Part shown: one piece after another, positions 45,598 to 57,153 of the stretch
How positions within the stretch are numbered: the first letter of the stretch is position 1
Layout: each line of letters opens with the position of its first letter
Assembly: GCA_963920705.1 (NCBI GenBank)
Contig: OY987232.1
Location: 12,773,726-12,837,725 of the forward strand
Reading direction: 5' to 3'
Length of the DNA: 64,000 nt
From: Odiellus spinosus
Lineage: Eukaryota > Arthropoda > Arachnida > Opiliones > Phalangiidae
Position numbers and translations under genes: made by a program
Notes under the pieces: generated by a model
The model's database searches: none
Told to the model about the DNA's origin: nothing
Seen by the model: the letters and a program-made list of their open reading frames with translations, nothing else

Positions 45598-45946
45598 CGA
45601 ATGTTGGAGAACCTCAAATTGTACCCTCATTTTTATATCTTTGATTAGATTGTGACATTTTATCTTGGTTTCACTCTCCCTTTAAATTCATCCGACTCTT
45701 TTCGTGTACATATTAAAGTGGCAATTAAACTTTGTAATACAAAGCTGTCATAATTAGGCGTATGTTATATCGTCAAAAAATATCTAGAAGTATATTATCC
45801 AAACATTTCATCCGAAAAGAATAAAATTAATATATTATCTTTCATTACTCGGATGATACCGTGATCCTTATTTCAAATTGCCAACTAAACAGAAGAGGCT
45901 CGTCGCGACATTTCACTCGTGGCAACGATATTTTAGATGAGCTCAG

Positions 45947-45993
45947 AAGTTAAAATGGCTATTCAAGAAGAAAATTATGATTTTAAATACACA
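45947..45993 (+). CDS. Candidate exon Z of IR-4
   Basis: A 47-bp exon between CTCAG and GTAAGT, encoding VKMAIQEENYDFKYT, in phase 0 to exon A at 49,123. The intervening intron carries the palindromic mariner-type element. An alternative start at 45,937 would give an initiating Met, as in IR-3. Confidence 0.5.
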
Positions 45994-46683
45994 GTAAGTT
46001 AAAAACGTTACAATGTTGACAAAAAAAGATTACATTAATTGGGGTGCGAACTCCAGTAAATTAAATTTTAATGAGTATAAGGTCAAAAATCTTTAAACCT
46101 TTTGTTAAGTTAAATCTGTGAATTATTTACTTTGAAAAGAAAGCAGAAAAAAGCCCGTTAAAAAAGCCACATTCAGAGGTTAATAACGAGTAGAAGAGTC
46201 TGCATAATCCTTTTTAAGTGAGCCTATCACGGATTTAACACGAACTCCAAACCGAAATTGAGTAGTATACAGGGTGTTTTAGAAAGGTCTGGAAAAAATG
46301 AAGGGGGTTCTTCGTGGGGTCAGACTGAGTAAAAAAGGTTTATGAACCTTTAGTCTCACGCGCTGCGTTGCGTAGTTATGAGCCCTTGAAAATAGTCCTC
46401 AAAAATACGAAAAACGACCGAAAGGTGTAGGTAAGATTGTGCCTTTGACCATTATTGTTTTTCTATTTAATTGTGCATAAGCTAATTATCGAGAGATAAG
46501 TGAAACAAGGTGTTTATTAACTAAAAAAAAGCGTATCAACATGTTTAGGAATGGGCAATCATTAACGTTGGTCAGAAGAACTTGAACTCAAACTGTGGTT
46601 TCGGGTGTAGAAAAGGGAATTTTACAAGACGCCATTATTAATTACCATAATTAATTATGGTAAATAATCGGAATCAAAAGTAT

Positions 46684-47624
46684 TTACAAAAATTGTTCGA
46701 AATGCATTCCTACAGCGTTGATACACACTTGAGCCCGTCTAATAAATGATTGTCTAACTCGTGCGTTGCGTATGGTTTCGCAGGCATCAATAATCCTTTG
46801 ACGTAGATCTTCCACGTCACGCACTTCACTAACATAAACAAAAGTCCTTAAGGTGGCCCCAAAGAAAGAAATAACAAGGGTTTAGGTCCGGAGATTTGGC
46901 TGGTCACGCAACCGTTCCGCCACGACCAATCCACCTCAAAGGGAATGTTTCATTTAGGAAGGCCCTAACTAGGAGAGAAAAATGAGGTGGTGTACCGTCG
47001 TGCAATAAACCACATGTCTCGTCTCAAGGCCAATGGTACGTCTTCAAGAAGCTCGAACAGATTGTCTTGAAGAAACGGGAGATATGTCTAACCATTAAGC
47101 CTTGGCTGCAAAAAGAATGGTCCAATTAAATGGTCACCAACAATTCCGCACCAGACGTTTAAGCTGAATTGAACTTGGTGAGCCCTAACACTTGTAGCGT
47201 GGGGTTTTGTTACGCCCACTGATGCCTGTTGTGCATGTTCAATATGCCATCACGGGAAAAATTGGCCTCATACGTAACTAAAAGGTTTTGGGGTAAGTTG
47301 ATGTCTTGATGTTGAGCGATAAACCACTGACAAAAGTCCAGTCTGCTCGGGTAATCCGTTTCGTTAAGGGCTTGGACCTTCTGTAGATGGTAAGGGTGAA
47401 ACTGATGTCCTCGGAGTATTCACCAGATAAGATCGTGACTTACTCCCAATTGGCGTCCAACTCGCCTAGTGCTTGTTCCTGGATCTTCGTCGAAAATGGT
47501 GAGTACTTGTTCCTCCACCTCTTCAGGAACGTCTGGAGCTACAGCACCTCGTCCCGCCGGTTGGATATGTCCACCTTCCCTCAAACGTCCGTCGACAATT
47601 TGGATAGTTTGTTGATTTCGGAGA
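46684..47624 (-). pseudogene. Broken mariner-type transposase, minus strand
   Basis: Read from the centre into the left arm, the minus strand shows LREGG, an HTH-like segment with STRRVGRQLGVS, HPYHLQKVQ and DYPSRLDFCQW, then the catalytic region. In-frame stops occur (after SHDLIW, after NRHQWA and later), and about the first 60 residues expected for the family are missing at the inversion point. The N-terminal DNA-binding part is therefore incomplete. The product would be a cut-and-paste transposase, but this copy is dead. Confidence 0.8.
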
Positions 47625-48284
47625 AGACTGGACTTTTGTCAGTGGTTTATCGCTCAACATCAAGACATCAACTTATCCCAAAATCTTTTAGTTACGGATG
47701 AGGCCAATTTTTCTCGTGACGGCATATTGAACATGCACAACAGGCATCAATGGGCGAAACAAAACCCCCACGCTACAAGTGTTAGGGCTCACCAAGTTCA
47801 ATTCAGCTTAAACGTCTGGTGCGGAATTGTTGGTGACCATTTAATTGGACCATTCTTTTTGCAGCCAAGGCTTAATGGTGAGGCATACCTCCCGTTTCTT
47901 CAAGACAATCTGTTAGAGCTTCTTGAAGACGTACCATTGGCCTTGAGACGAGACATGTGTTTTATGCACGACGGTGCACCATCTTATGTTTCTCTCCTAG
48001 TCAGGGCCTTCCTTAATGAAACATTCATTTGAGGTGGATTGGTTGTGGCGGAACGGTTGAGTGGCCAGCCAGATGTCCGAACCTAAAGCCTTGTGATTTC
48101 TTTCTTTGGGGCCACCTTAAGGACTTTTGTTTATGTTAGTGAAGTGCGTGACGTGGAAGATCTACGTCAAAGGATTATTGATGCCTGCGAAACCATACGC
48201 AACGCACGAGTTAGACAATCATTTATTAGACGGGCTCAATTGTGTATCAACGCTGACGGAATGCATTTCGAACAATTTTTGTAA
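47625..48284 (+). pseudogene. Inverted duplicate of the transposase catalytic part, plus strand
   Basis: A better-preserved copy of the catalytic region. TDEANFS carries the first acidic residue, FMHDGAPSY the second, and PCDFFLWGH the third, a DDD-type triad typical of mariner relatives. Frame breaks fall after FLNETFI (48,030) and before the third motif, so it is not a single frame. It ends with HFEQFL and TAA at 48,284. It lacks the entire N-terminal half. Confidence 0.8.
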
Positions 48285-49122
48285 ATACTTTTGATTCCGA
48301 TTATTTAACAATTGATAATTATGGTAATTAATAATGGTGTCTTGTAAAATTCCCTTTTCTACACTCGAAACCACAGTTCGAGTTCAAGTTCTTCTGACCA
48401 ACGTTAATGATTGCCCATTCCTAAACATGTTGATACGCTTTTTTAGTTAATAAACACCTTGTTTCACTTATCTCTCGATAATTAGCTTATGCACAATTAA
48501 ATAGAAAAACAATAATGGTCAAAGGAACAATCTTACCTACACCTTTCGGTCGTTTTTCGTATTTTTGAGGACTATTTTCAAGGGCTCATAACTACGCAAC
48601 GCAGCGCGTGAGACTAAAGGTTCATAAACCTTTTTCACTCAGTCTGACCCCACAAAGAACCCCCTTCATTTTTTCCAGACCTTTCTAAAACACCCTGTAT
48701 ATACTATATATTATAGAAAAAATTACAGTGACAGTGAAAATACATATTTAATAAAAGCTATTTTGCAGAAATGTTTAAACTAAAATTACCCCATACGGCA
48801 TCACATATATGGTCACGTGGCTATTGGAGAGCCTACGATTGACCACTTTCTTGCGGCGTACTTAATCATATCTTTAATAACGTCCCAGAAATAAACTACG
48901 TCACATATCGGAAAAAAATACATATTTTATAATCTCTTTTCTTAATCAAATTTTTAAAATAAAAACTCCCCGCGATAGAACGTCATCATATTTGACTGTA
49001 ACTATTCGATATCAAACGAATCAAATTACAGTATTTTATTGAAGAGCCAATGATCATTAACCTCGCGGTCCTCAAAGGGGTAGTGACACTAATCTTAGAC
49101 AGTTATATTTTTATATGATCAG

Positions 49123-52100
49123 AGTGAAACGCATTTTAATTGGAAGGAAGACAAGCGCAGAGATTTCGAACAAGGAAAATATTTCGACGATAACTTAGTA
49201 TCTTTGATGCAATATATTTTGCTTAATTTATCAAACATCACGTAAGAACAATATTTCATGATTTTTTGTACATTGAAGAGCACTTGACCATAACTGGCTT
49301 GTTAACTACTCCTACTTGACTAAATTTGAATTAGTGAATCTACGAGAGTCGACTATTAAGAATATAACCAAAAGTCTGTCACTTCATTCTATAGAAGTAT
49401 ACCACGTCTCGTAGCTTAATACTATAAGCAAAGGTCCTGGTAAATGTACCGGCAGATTCTGATTCGAGACACTCTAGCGGCCCGAGGGGTCAGACACTCT
49501 TGGATTTGCTGTACACCTGAGTTCAGCTTTGAGTTCGTACTCTCATGAACTCTGAGTTCAGCTTTGATTATGCAAAGAGTTCAAAAATTTTGTACAATTG
49601 AGTTCGCGAGCGTCTGCCCCTCGTAGCGGCCGCAGTCGCCGTGCTATTAGGGAAAGAAAGTGGCGCCACTCTTTGCAGAAATAAGAATAATATAAGAATA
49701 ATATATTAATATAAGAATAATATATTGGGAGATAAGACAATATAGCCAAGCCTGGCCCGCCTCAATTCCGTCCCTCTCTCCCGACTCAAAATATCTAGAA
49801 AGAGTAAGAGTCCAAAATCACTCGAGGTAGATAGATGATGAGTTTTTTCGCCATTTTTAAATGATGAGCTATGACGTAAAACTGAACCTCAAGTGTTAGT
49901 ATTAAACTACGGGGCGCTATTTACTTTTATGGAATAAAATGATAGACCTTTGGTAAAACATAGATCCAAGAGAAAACGGAGTGATTAGATAGCGGCAAAT
50001 ATTCTCCCACCAACTTTTTGCACAGGCATAAAATGTTAACCGTATAATTCGAAATTGAAGAGGAACGTGAAGGGGCTGCGTGCCATTGGGGTACATGTAC
50101 ACTCTTTACGCGCCGATCTGTTAAGAGATGTCGCTATCGTAGTTCCATTCCGATCCTATTTCGATTGGCTAAGACGAGAGAGGCAAACTAGGCGGTAACA
50201 CCTCCCCTCTCGCTTCGAAACTCGCCGCGTTTCCCATAGCAGCGGGTAATACGTGGATAGGTACGAGAGCGAGAGAGACAGTGAGGCGCGGGCGCGCCAT
50301 CTATTTTGATAATTCATCATTATATTTGTACCCCAATGGCCGTAGCCCCTGGATCAGTTGGTTTACGAGTATGAAAATTTCGAATTGTCAATTATGGGGA
50401 GGAAAAACCTTGAAAATTGAGTGATTTCTCTAGTTTTTATGTTAATATAGCTGGCTCCGACAATTAAGCAACATAATTGTATTGCAAGTAGAACACTTCT
50501 AGATCCTCCGCTTTCGAAAGTTTTCCACTAACTTTCTTTATATTCGCTTAAATAATTTTTTTCTATTTGTTACAAACAATATATTATTTTATAATTTTAT
50601 AGTCTGAAATTCATCAGTATCAGTCAAGTAAAGGCCATGGCGAAAAATCATCGCGACAATTCTTTTAAGGGATCATTAACCAAAGCTGTTGAACTTGGAG
50701 TATGTACAGTAATATAAATCAACAAAAGAGTAGCTTATTTTTAAGCCTCAGCTTTGTTTCATCGCAAAAACTTGATTCTTGGCCAAAAACAATTTTGGTT
50801 AATTAAAGCTGGCGTTTCTGATTTCTTTAGTATTTTATTAATAAATATTAATTTATTTTACTCGCAGTTTTGCGATACGATTCTTGAGCCTTTCGGCCTC
50901 AGTGGGACCGACAAGATCTCTTATCACTTTTCACCTCCATTCGAATTCCAAGAAGTTGTTATTGCAACCATCGCGAGCCCCGCGAGCAGCGACAAGCAAT
51001 TTTCATTGAAGGGCATCGAGCCATCTGTTTGGGCGACGTTGCTAGTCTGTCTGCTAATATTGTCTCTGATCTGCGCAATTTTAAAAGTCAACTTTATTCG
51101 TTTGAATTTGGCGAATCGTTTTCTTTTTTTGGAATACGCGTGGTACTTCGTTTCAGACCTACTACAGAACCGTTAAGTATATTCCGTAATTGGTGTTTCC
51201 GAATCAAACAAATTAAATGAAATAACTTTGAAACCTTTCTAGCTCAAGATATTTTTCCAGCGAGAATTTCGGCAAAGTTTCTAGCGGGTGGCTGGTTACT
51301 TGGCACGATGGTCTTGATCAAGGCCTATACGGGGAACTTGAAAAGCGACTTAATGACGTCAAAGACCATTCGAATAAACACTCTCGAAGATTTGAGTAAA
51401 TCACCCGGAACAAGGCCCGCGATACGTGGAGATGGTCCCTTTATGGGCTATGCTCTGAAGACGCGTAACAAATGGCCTTTGATGGATAAATTGTTAAGGG
51501 AAGCATATCAATACGATGATTACAAGATGCACCCTCAACTACATCGTTCTTTTCCGAATGGCACTGCTAAATTCGCCGATCTGATTTCTCGAGAAGAGAT
51601 GAAAAATAGATTACACAGAGGTTTATTCAAAGATTGGCTTCAGAAATATCTAAAAAGCTCGGGCAGAGGTTTCTATTTCGGAAACAAAAATTATTTTACT
51701 CAATTTGGGGTTTTCATGTTCAATAAAAATCTACCTAAAAGAATATTGGAACAAGTTGATTATCTGTAAGTATCGGGTTAGATATTTATAGTGCATACAC
51801 AATTGTATTAGCGCTTATTTTATTTTCATGGGGAAACATGTTTCCTGCGCAATTTAAGAAACGCCCCAGTTACCGCGTCTTCGCGTATTCTATTACTGTT
51901 CCATGCGTATAATTAAAAGAATATTTGAACCTCAGGAACACTATTTCCTTGTTGTTTCTCTCTCAGTATCGTCAGAGGTATATAATATCCCCCTTCGGGG
52001 GGAAGTATGAAAGCCCTTATACTACCAATGCTAAAAATCACGAACAACAAGAGCCCACTGCTGACTATCTAGGCCACTAGCTCGCGCTGGACTTCTCAAT

Positions 52101-52795
52101 GTCGCTACTCTAGTAAATGGTCTTTGTATAAACAAGACGGCTCGATTTGTGTTTAGAACTTCCTGTCTCAGGAGTCAGGCTGTCTGTTATATTGGAGTCG
52201 AAGGTTGACTTCAGCTAGCAGGTTCCGGAAGTGTGTGTAGGGAAAATTTAGTGAGGTTCAAAATGGTGTAACTATTTTTTGGGAGTAAAGCGGTGTGTCG
52301 ATCCGCCGCCATTTACGCCGGGCACTTGTTGTTCGTCGATTTTGCCTACCTTTCATACTTCCCCCCGAAGGGGGTTATTATATACCTCTGGTATCGTAAA
52401 TAGTTCCCACTTGTTTATCGTTAATGTTTTTAGATCTACTAGTAAATAATAATAACGAATGCCTTAGAACCATCAAATTCTTTGAAACGGACCAAATACG
52501 CCGATATCGAATGAGAACTGAATTCGACGTACAACCGATGATAGCATCAGCTGCAACCACCGAAATAAACGAATTGAGTGCCGTGACCTTTGACGAATTG
52601 TTCATTTCGTTTTTCATTTGGAAATGCGGGATGTCATTCGCTTCAGTCTGCTTCTTCTTCGAGTTTCTCCCGTTTTTTATTAGACGTCTGCTGCAGAAAT
52701 CGCTACAACGAGGGAGGCTAACCACGAATGAAGAAGTTGTAGACAACATCGTGGGATTCTTTACGAAAATAAGGAATATTTGTACCGAAGAGTAA
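49123..52795 (+). CDS. IR-4: ionotropic receptor (IR) gene, exons A-E
   Basis: Exons: A 49123..49241, B 50603..50699, C 50868..51171, D 51243..51765, E 52468..52795 (TAA), giving 456 residues with intact frame. Exon B is one codon shorter than in IR-2, IR-3 and IR-5. M1 is SVWATLLVCLLILSLICAIL. The pore is LAGGWLLGTMVLIKAYTGNL. M3 is FFIWKCGMSFASVCFFFEFL. Exon A (FNWKEDKRRDF) and the A-B and D-E introns match IR-2 better than IR-3 or IR-5. Exon C begins FCD instead of LCD. Intron D-E carries a 418-bp transposon. NLSNIT and NGT sequons are conserved. The product is probably a chemosensory cation-channel subunit with unknown ligand. Exon Z at 45,947 probably belongs to it. Confidence 0.86.
50071..50350. 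mobile_element. Small inverted-repeat element in intron A-B of IR-4
   Basis: Ends AGGGGCTGCGTGCCATTGGG and the near-complement CCCCAATGGCCGTAGCCCCT. The interior is GC-rich with CGAGAGCGAGAGAGAC. No clear target duplication. Non-coding. IR-2 lacks it. Confidence 0.65.
51973..52390. mobile_element. Inverted-repeat transposon, 7-bp TSD GTATCGT
   Basis: Ends CAGAGGTATATAATATCCCC and complement. Inverted repeats of about 40 bp include CTTCGGGGGGAAGTATGAAAG. GTATCGT flanks both sides (51,966-51,972 and 52,391-52,397). The IR-2 intron at about 25,780 (TCTCCGTATCGTAAATATT) is the empty site. Non-coding. Confidence 0.9.
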
Positions 52796-52951
52796 AAGAT
52801 GTTATTCTCTGCCATTCTTTACCATGATGGTAAACTTATAATATTATAAATTAATTAACAAGACTGCTACTTCATGGTTAAGAAAAACTGTTTATGAACT
52901 TTTCACGAAGTACTTGTCCTTTATCAATCCATTTTTAAACTAAATTATATC

Positions 52952-53258
52952 TGTAATCATTGCACTTGAGATGTAAGGAAAATATTTAATTGGCTTACTT
53001 GACCATGAGATGTAAAGGGAATATTTAATCAGGCCACTTGACCATTAGATGTAAAGAAAATATTTAATCAGGCCACTTGACCATTAGATGTAAAGAAAAT
53101 ATTTAATCAGGCCACTTGACCATGAGATGTAAAGGAAATATTTCATCGGTGCACTCGACTATGAGATTTTAACAAAAATATTTAATCGGCGCACTTGACC
53201 ATGAGATGTAAAGGAAATATTTAATCGGTGCTCTTGACCATGAGATATAAAGGAAGAC
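52952..53258. repeat. 39-bp satellite behind IR-4, about 8 copies
   Basis: Same unit as behind IR-2 and IR-3, with a local variant (CAGGCCACTTGACCATTAGA) repeated three times. It starts about 160 bp after the IR-4 stop codon. Confidence 0.92.
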
Positions 53259-53511
53259 TATGGTACCATTTAACTATGAAAAATTCTGATTGGCTAGCCT
53301 ACCCTGTTCTACACGGAACAACATGGTAAACGATTTAAATAAGTCATGGGAGGGGTACAACGCTGACTTTAAACAATTATTTCGAGTAATTACGCGGAAT
53401 AAAAAACAATTGAGTGGAGGAAGGGACTTTTATTACGGTTTTATCAACAATATAGGGCATTCGATTTTTCCTGAACAATTTTGAGCTTTATCTGCCTTCT
53501 GTCTAACCTAA

Positions 53512-53648
53512 TACCCTTTTCAGACGAGGCGTAACTAGCCGGTTTAGTCAGATTTAACCATGGTTTATTCAAAATTAACCGAGGTTTATTAAACCTCGGT
53601 TAAATCAGATTAAACCACGGCTAATTACGCCTGGTCTGAAGAGGGTAT
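53512..53648. mobile_element. Short hairpin MITE
   Basis: Ends TACCCTTTTCAGAC and GTCTGAAGAGGGTA. The interior is also self-complementary (AACCGAGGTTTATTAAACCTCGGTT), so nearly the whole 137 bp folds into one hairpin. TA dinucleotides at the borders would fit a Tc1/mariner-type MITE. Confidence 0.7.
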
Positions 53649-53919
53649 AAGGGAAGTTATTAATCCAATATATTCAGTGCTTGGTTTCAAAGTACCAAAC
53701 TTCAGTTTTTAATGACAAGCTCGTGACATCATGCCATTATCGTAAATTACTTTAGATCTTTGCAATTATATTTCTAGGGAACGTTTTGGCGAATATTTTA
53801 GTGGTCCTCGTTTTTTTATCTTTAATAGATCGTGGCATATTTTATGATTTCATTCTCCCTTTTAAGTAATCAAAGTTATTTTGCGTAAGTACTTAAGTGG
53901 CAATTAAACTTCCTAATAA

Positions 53920-54189
53920 CAAGAAGGATCAGACAAGGAGAGGAAAAGTGCGTCGGCCTAAACTTCCACTCTGGGAGAACGGGGGTAGAGATGTTTCGTG
54001 GTAAAATGTTGTCACGTGGGTAAAACGGATCCTTTATCAGCTTCGTAGCAGCCAACGACGCTAGTGACCACGTGACAACAGTTTACCTCGAGAATTTCCT
54101 ATCCCCCTTTCCACCCGAGTGGGAGGTTGGCTCTTCTCTCTCTAACTCAACGCAGCCCCACTTTTCCTCTCCTTGTCTGATCCTTCTTG
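53920..54189. mobile_element. Inverted-repeat transposon, 7-bp TSD CTAATA(A/C)
   Basis: Ends CAAGAAGGATCAGACAAGGA and complement (about 31 bp). It is flanked by CTAATAA (53,913-53,919) and CTAATAC (54,190-54,196). The paralogous sites (about 17,400, 30,460 and 45,730; CTTTGTAATACAAAG) are empty. Non-coding, in the IR-5 upstream block. Confidence 0.85.
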
Positions 54190-54611
54190 CTAATACAAAG
54201 CGGTCCCAAATAAACAAATGATATATCGTGAAAAGTAGAAGAGTATTATGGTCAATTTGCAAAAGTAATTATTTGGATGATACCGTGATCGTTATAAAAA
54301 TTGTTGTAATCTAAAAAGAAGAAGTGCTTGGCGTCATTTCACTCTTGACATAAAGAAACTACGCATAGGAAAGTCGTAAATATTCGCGCTTACATTTCGT
54401 TTATATGCGAAGAGTGTCCAAATAAAGTATTTCTAATATCTAAAACAAATAAAAGTAAAAAATGTATTTGTAATGTATTTATGAACAATCCTAAAGGTTG
54501 CCTACAGTGTCTAGAATTGACCCTAGGTGCACCGAGTTTGTGGAAACAAATCTAAAGGGAAGTTGCTTGAGAAACAAAAGGAGGTCTCGCTTCTGTAAAA
54601 TATAGTTTAAA

Positions 54612-55575
54612 AATATTTGATTTTATTCGTGAATATTTGATTTTATTCGTGAATATTTTATTTTATTCGTGAATATTTGATTTTATTCGTGAAAATTTGA
54701 TTTTATTCGTGAAAATTTGATTTTATTCGTGAAAATTTGATTTTATTCGTGAATATTTGATTTTATTCGTGAATATTTGATTTTATCCGTGGATATTTGA
54801 TTTTATTCGTGAATATTTGATTTTATCCGTGGATATTTGATTTTATTCGTGAATATTTGATTTTATTCGTGAATATTTGATTTTATTCGTGAATATTTGA
54901 TTTTATTCGTGAATATTTGATTTTATCCGTAAATATTTGATTTTTTGTGATTATGATTTTTTTCGTTAATTTTTTTATTATTTTTCGTGAAAATTAGATT
55001 TTATTCGTGAATATTTGATTTTATTCGTGAAAATTTGATTTTATTCGTGAAAATTTGATTTTATTCGTGAATATTTGATTTTATTCGTGAATATTTGATT
55101 TTATTCGTGAATATTTGATTTTATTCGTGAATATTTGATTTTATTCGTGAATATTTGATTTTATTCGTGAATATTTGATTTTATTCGTGAATATTTGATT
55201 TTATTCGTGAATATTTGATTTTATTCGTGAATATTTGATTTTATTCGTGAATATTTGATTTTATTCGTGAATATTTGATTTTATTCGTGAATATTTGATA
55301 TTTTTCGTGAATATTTGATATTTTTCGTGAATATTTGATATTTTTCGTGAAGATTTGATATTTTTCGTTAAGATTTGAAATTTTTCGTGATTATAATTTT
55401 TTCGTAATTATTTGATTTTTTCTTTAATTTTTTTTTCGTGAATAACTGATTTTTTTTTCGTGAATATCAAATTTTTTTCGTGAATATCTATTTTTTTTTG
55501 TGAATATCTAATTTTTTTGGTGAATATCTGATTTCTTATCGTGAATATTTAATTTTATTCGTGAATATATGATTT
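54612..55575. repeat. AT-rich 20-bp minisatellite, about 48 copies
   Basis: Unit GAATATTTGATTTTATTCGT. Sub-blocks have GAAAATTTG, TATCCGTGGATA and TATTTTTCGTG variants, and both edges are degenerate. It lies in the upstream block of the IR-5 cassette. Confidence 0.93.
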
Positions 55576-55710
55576 TTGTAAATTGTTTCGCAATTTTTAG
55601 ACACGTTTTTGATGTTTAAATTAACTTTTAAAGTTTGGTAAATATTTCTATAAAAGTAAATGAATAATTCTGGCCAATCATATTATTTCAGCCTTCAAAA
55701 GTGCTTGTAA

Positions 55711-55791
55711 TGTCCTAACAAGAATAGGCCGGCCTTTGATGCCTAAGACCGTGAGCGTCAAACGTCGGCCTATTCTTGTAGAGTTAGGACA
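55711..55791. mobile_element. Small hairpin element
   Basis: TGTCCTAACAAGAATAGGCC on the left is complementary to GGCCTATTCTTG plus GTTAGGACA on the right. Only about 80 bp, non-coding. It lies just before the two exon-Z-like copies of IR-5. Could also be a fortuitous hairpin. Confidence 0.45.
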
Positions 55792-55811
55792 TTCATTTTT
55801 ATACGGCTCAG

Positions 55812-55858
55812 AAGGCAGAATATCTATTCAACGTGGAAAATGTGTTTTAAACCATTTT
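55812..55858 (+). pseudogene. Degenerate exon-Z-like copy in the IR-5 cassette
   Basis: AAGGCAGAATATCTATTCAA... aligns with exon Z and is open for 15 codons, but no GT donor follows. The sequence runs into the acceptor (TTTTTTACAG) of the intact copy 53 bp downstream. It parallels the decayed copy at 17,622 in the IR-2 cassette. Confidence 0.45.
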
Positions 55859-55871
55859 TTACAGGGCTCAG

Positions 55872-55918
55872 AAGAAAAAATGACTAATCAACAGGAAAAA
55901 TATGTTTTCAAATATACA
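55872..55918 (+). CDS. Candidate exon Z of IR-5
   Basis: A 47-bp exon between CTCAG and GTACGT, encoding EKMTNQQEKYVFKYT, phase 0 to exon A at 60,875. If the acceptor ACAG at 55,861-55,864 is used instead, three more codons precede it. The Z-A intron is long because of the transposons at 56,397 and 57,320. Confidence 0.48.
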
Positions 55919-56396
55919 GTACGTTAAAAGCGTTGCAATGTTCTTTTCTCCGGGTTTCCAACGGGCCGTAATGTAATTACTAAACTTGTTTCAAGGGAGT
56001 ACAAGGTCAAAAGACCTTTAAAGCTTTCATTCCTTTAAATGTGCGAGTTATTTTGTATTAGAAGGCTTAGTCAGAGAGGTCATATACGATCCTTAGAAGT
56101 GAGGCTGTCACTGATTTTTCACAAACTCCAAATGGAAATTGAGGAATATTTTCGGAAAGATCGTTAAAAAACAATTCAAAATATATTTATATATATATAA
56201 AAAAAAATGCGATTTTACGTCATCGTAGGGTCAAGTGGCTATGTAGAGCTTACAGTTCATAGTTTTCGCCAGGTGTTTTTCGCAAAAATACTTAATACAG
56301 ATCGTTAATAACGTACCAGAAATAAATTACGCCATAAATCCAATAATACGCCCAGCATAAAATTTTGCTTAAGGTGTTTTAATAATAATATAAAAC

Positions 56397-57153
56397 CAGA
56401 GGCCGATGAAACCCTCCCTTGAGTAAATTAGGTCTTGTTCATACATAGACCTAAATGCGCTTCGTTGCCTTTCAATTTCTATAACTGGTTATCAAATCAA
56501 CGTGAGAAATCAGTTCGTGTTGGTTCGGGAAGCAATTTGGTCGAGTCCCTTCGGTTCAATCCGCCAAGAAAATAACGAGGCGGGGAGACAAATTTGCTGA
56601 TAAATCTTAAAATAACGCGATTAAAATTAAAGTTTATGTCAGAAATTATTAACCAACGAGTTACAAACACGATTTACTAACTAGTTTGAGATAATTTTTT
56701 AAAAATTTTAAATTCTGGGCATTTTTTAAAACGACGCTAAGCTTTGGCTTAGGTCGAACCGGGGCGAAGGGCCGCGAACCGTCTTGTCAGCGTGTGAACC
56801 AGGGAAATCGGAAAACGTTCGTATTGGTTTTGGAACCGATTTTGCCCTGAAGTATGAACGAGGCTTTAGTTCCGGGTCTTGCCTACCCCTCTCTGTATGG
56901 GTTAATCTCAAAATTCGCGATTCTTACGCCTCCTCACGGTAGATATTTTCGGAGCGGGAGTTTGTCCCGCGAATATTTCTAGCAACCTTGTAGTTCGTCA
57001 ACCGAACGTCGTCGAATGTGGAGAGAATTTCCAATTTTTCCGTATGAAGTAGGACCCCCTCCGATCTCGTAAAATTGGGAATTTTTCCATACAGAGAGGA
57101 GCGCTATATGGAACAGAGTAGTAGACTTCAAAGGAGGGTTTCGTCAGCTTCTG
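56397..57153. mobile_element. 757-bp inverted-repeat transposon, 7-bp TSD ATAAAAC
   Basis: Ends CAGAGGCCGATGAAACCCTC and near-complement. The perfect duplication ATAAAAC is at 56,390-56,396 and 57,154-57,160. Same family as 6,668-7,001, with a longer interior. Small frames inside are not recognisable proteins. Confidence 0.87.

Larger units (their letters stand above)
44562..46269 (+). repeat. Right part of the IR-4 upstream block
   Basis: Homologous to 29,410-30,960 of the IR-3 cassette, including a TATA-like box (45,590-45,597) and exon Z. The first 150 bp contain a short local duplication (GTCTAAGAATTTC twice) created around the transposon junction. The 84-codon frame at 44,623-44,877 is a rearranged relative of 29,344-29,628 and is not supported as a gene. 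Confidence 0.65.
46270..48697. mobile_element. Palindromic Tc1/mariner-type element
   Basis: TA flanks both ends (46,268-46,269 and 48,698-48,699). Termini are CAGGGTGTTTTAGAAAGGTC and complement. The entire left arm (46,270-47,344) is the inverted copy of the right arm (47,625-48,697), about 1,073 bp each, around a unique 280-bp centre. The arms carry the C-terminal part of a DD(E/D) transposase, and the centre carries its more N-terminal part on the minus strand. It sits in the Z-A intron of IR-4. IR-3 lacks it at the corresponding place, so it is younger than the duplication. Confidence 0.9.

Noticed and set aside
53290-53484. 64-codon frame after the IR-4 satellite
   Set aside because: Short, no family resemblance, no counterpart behind IR-2 or IR-3. 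Chance frame cannot be excluded.
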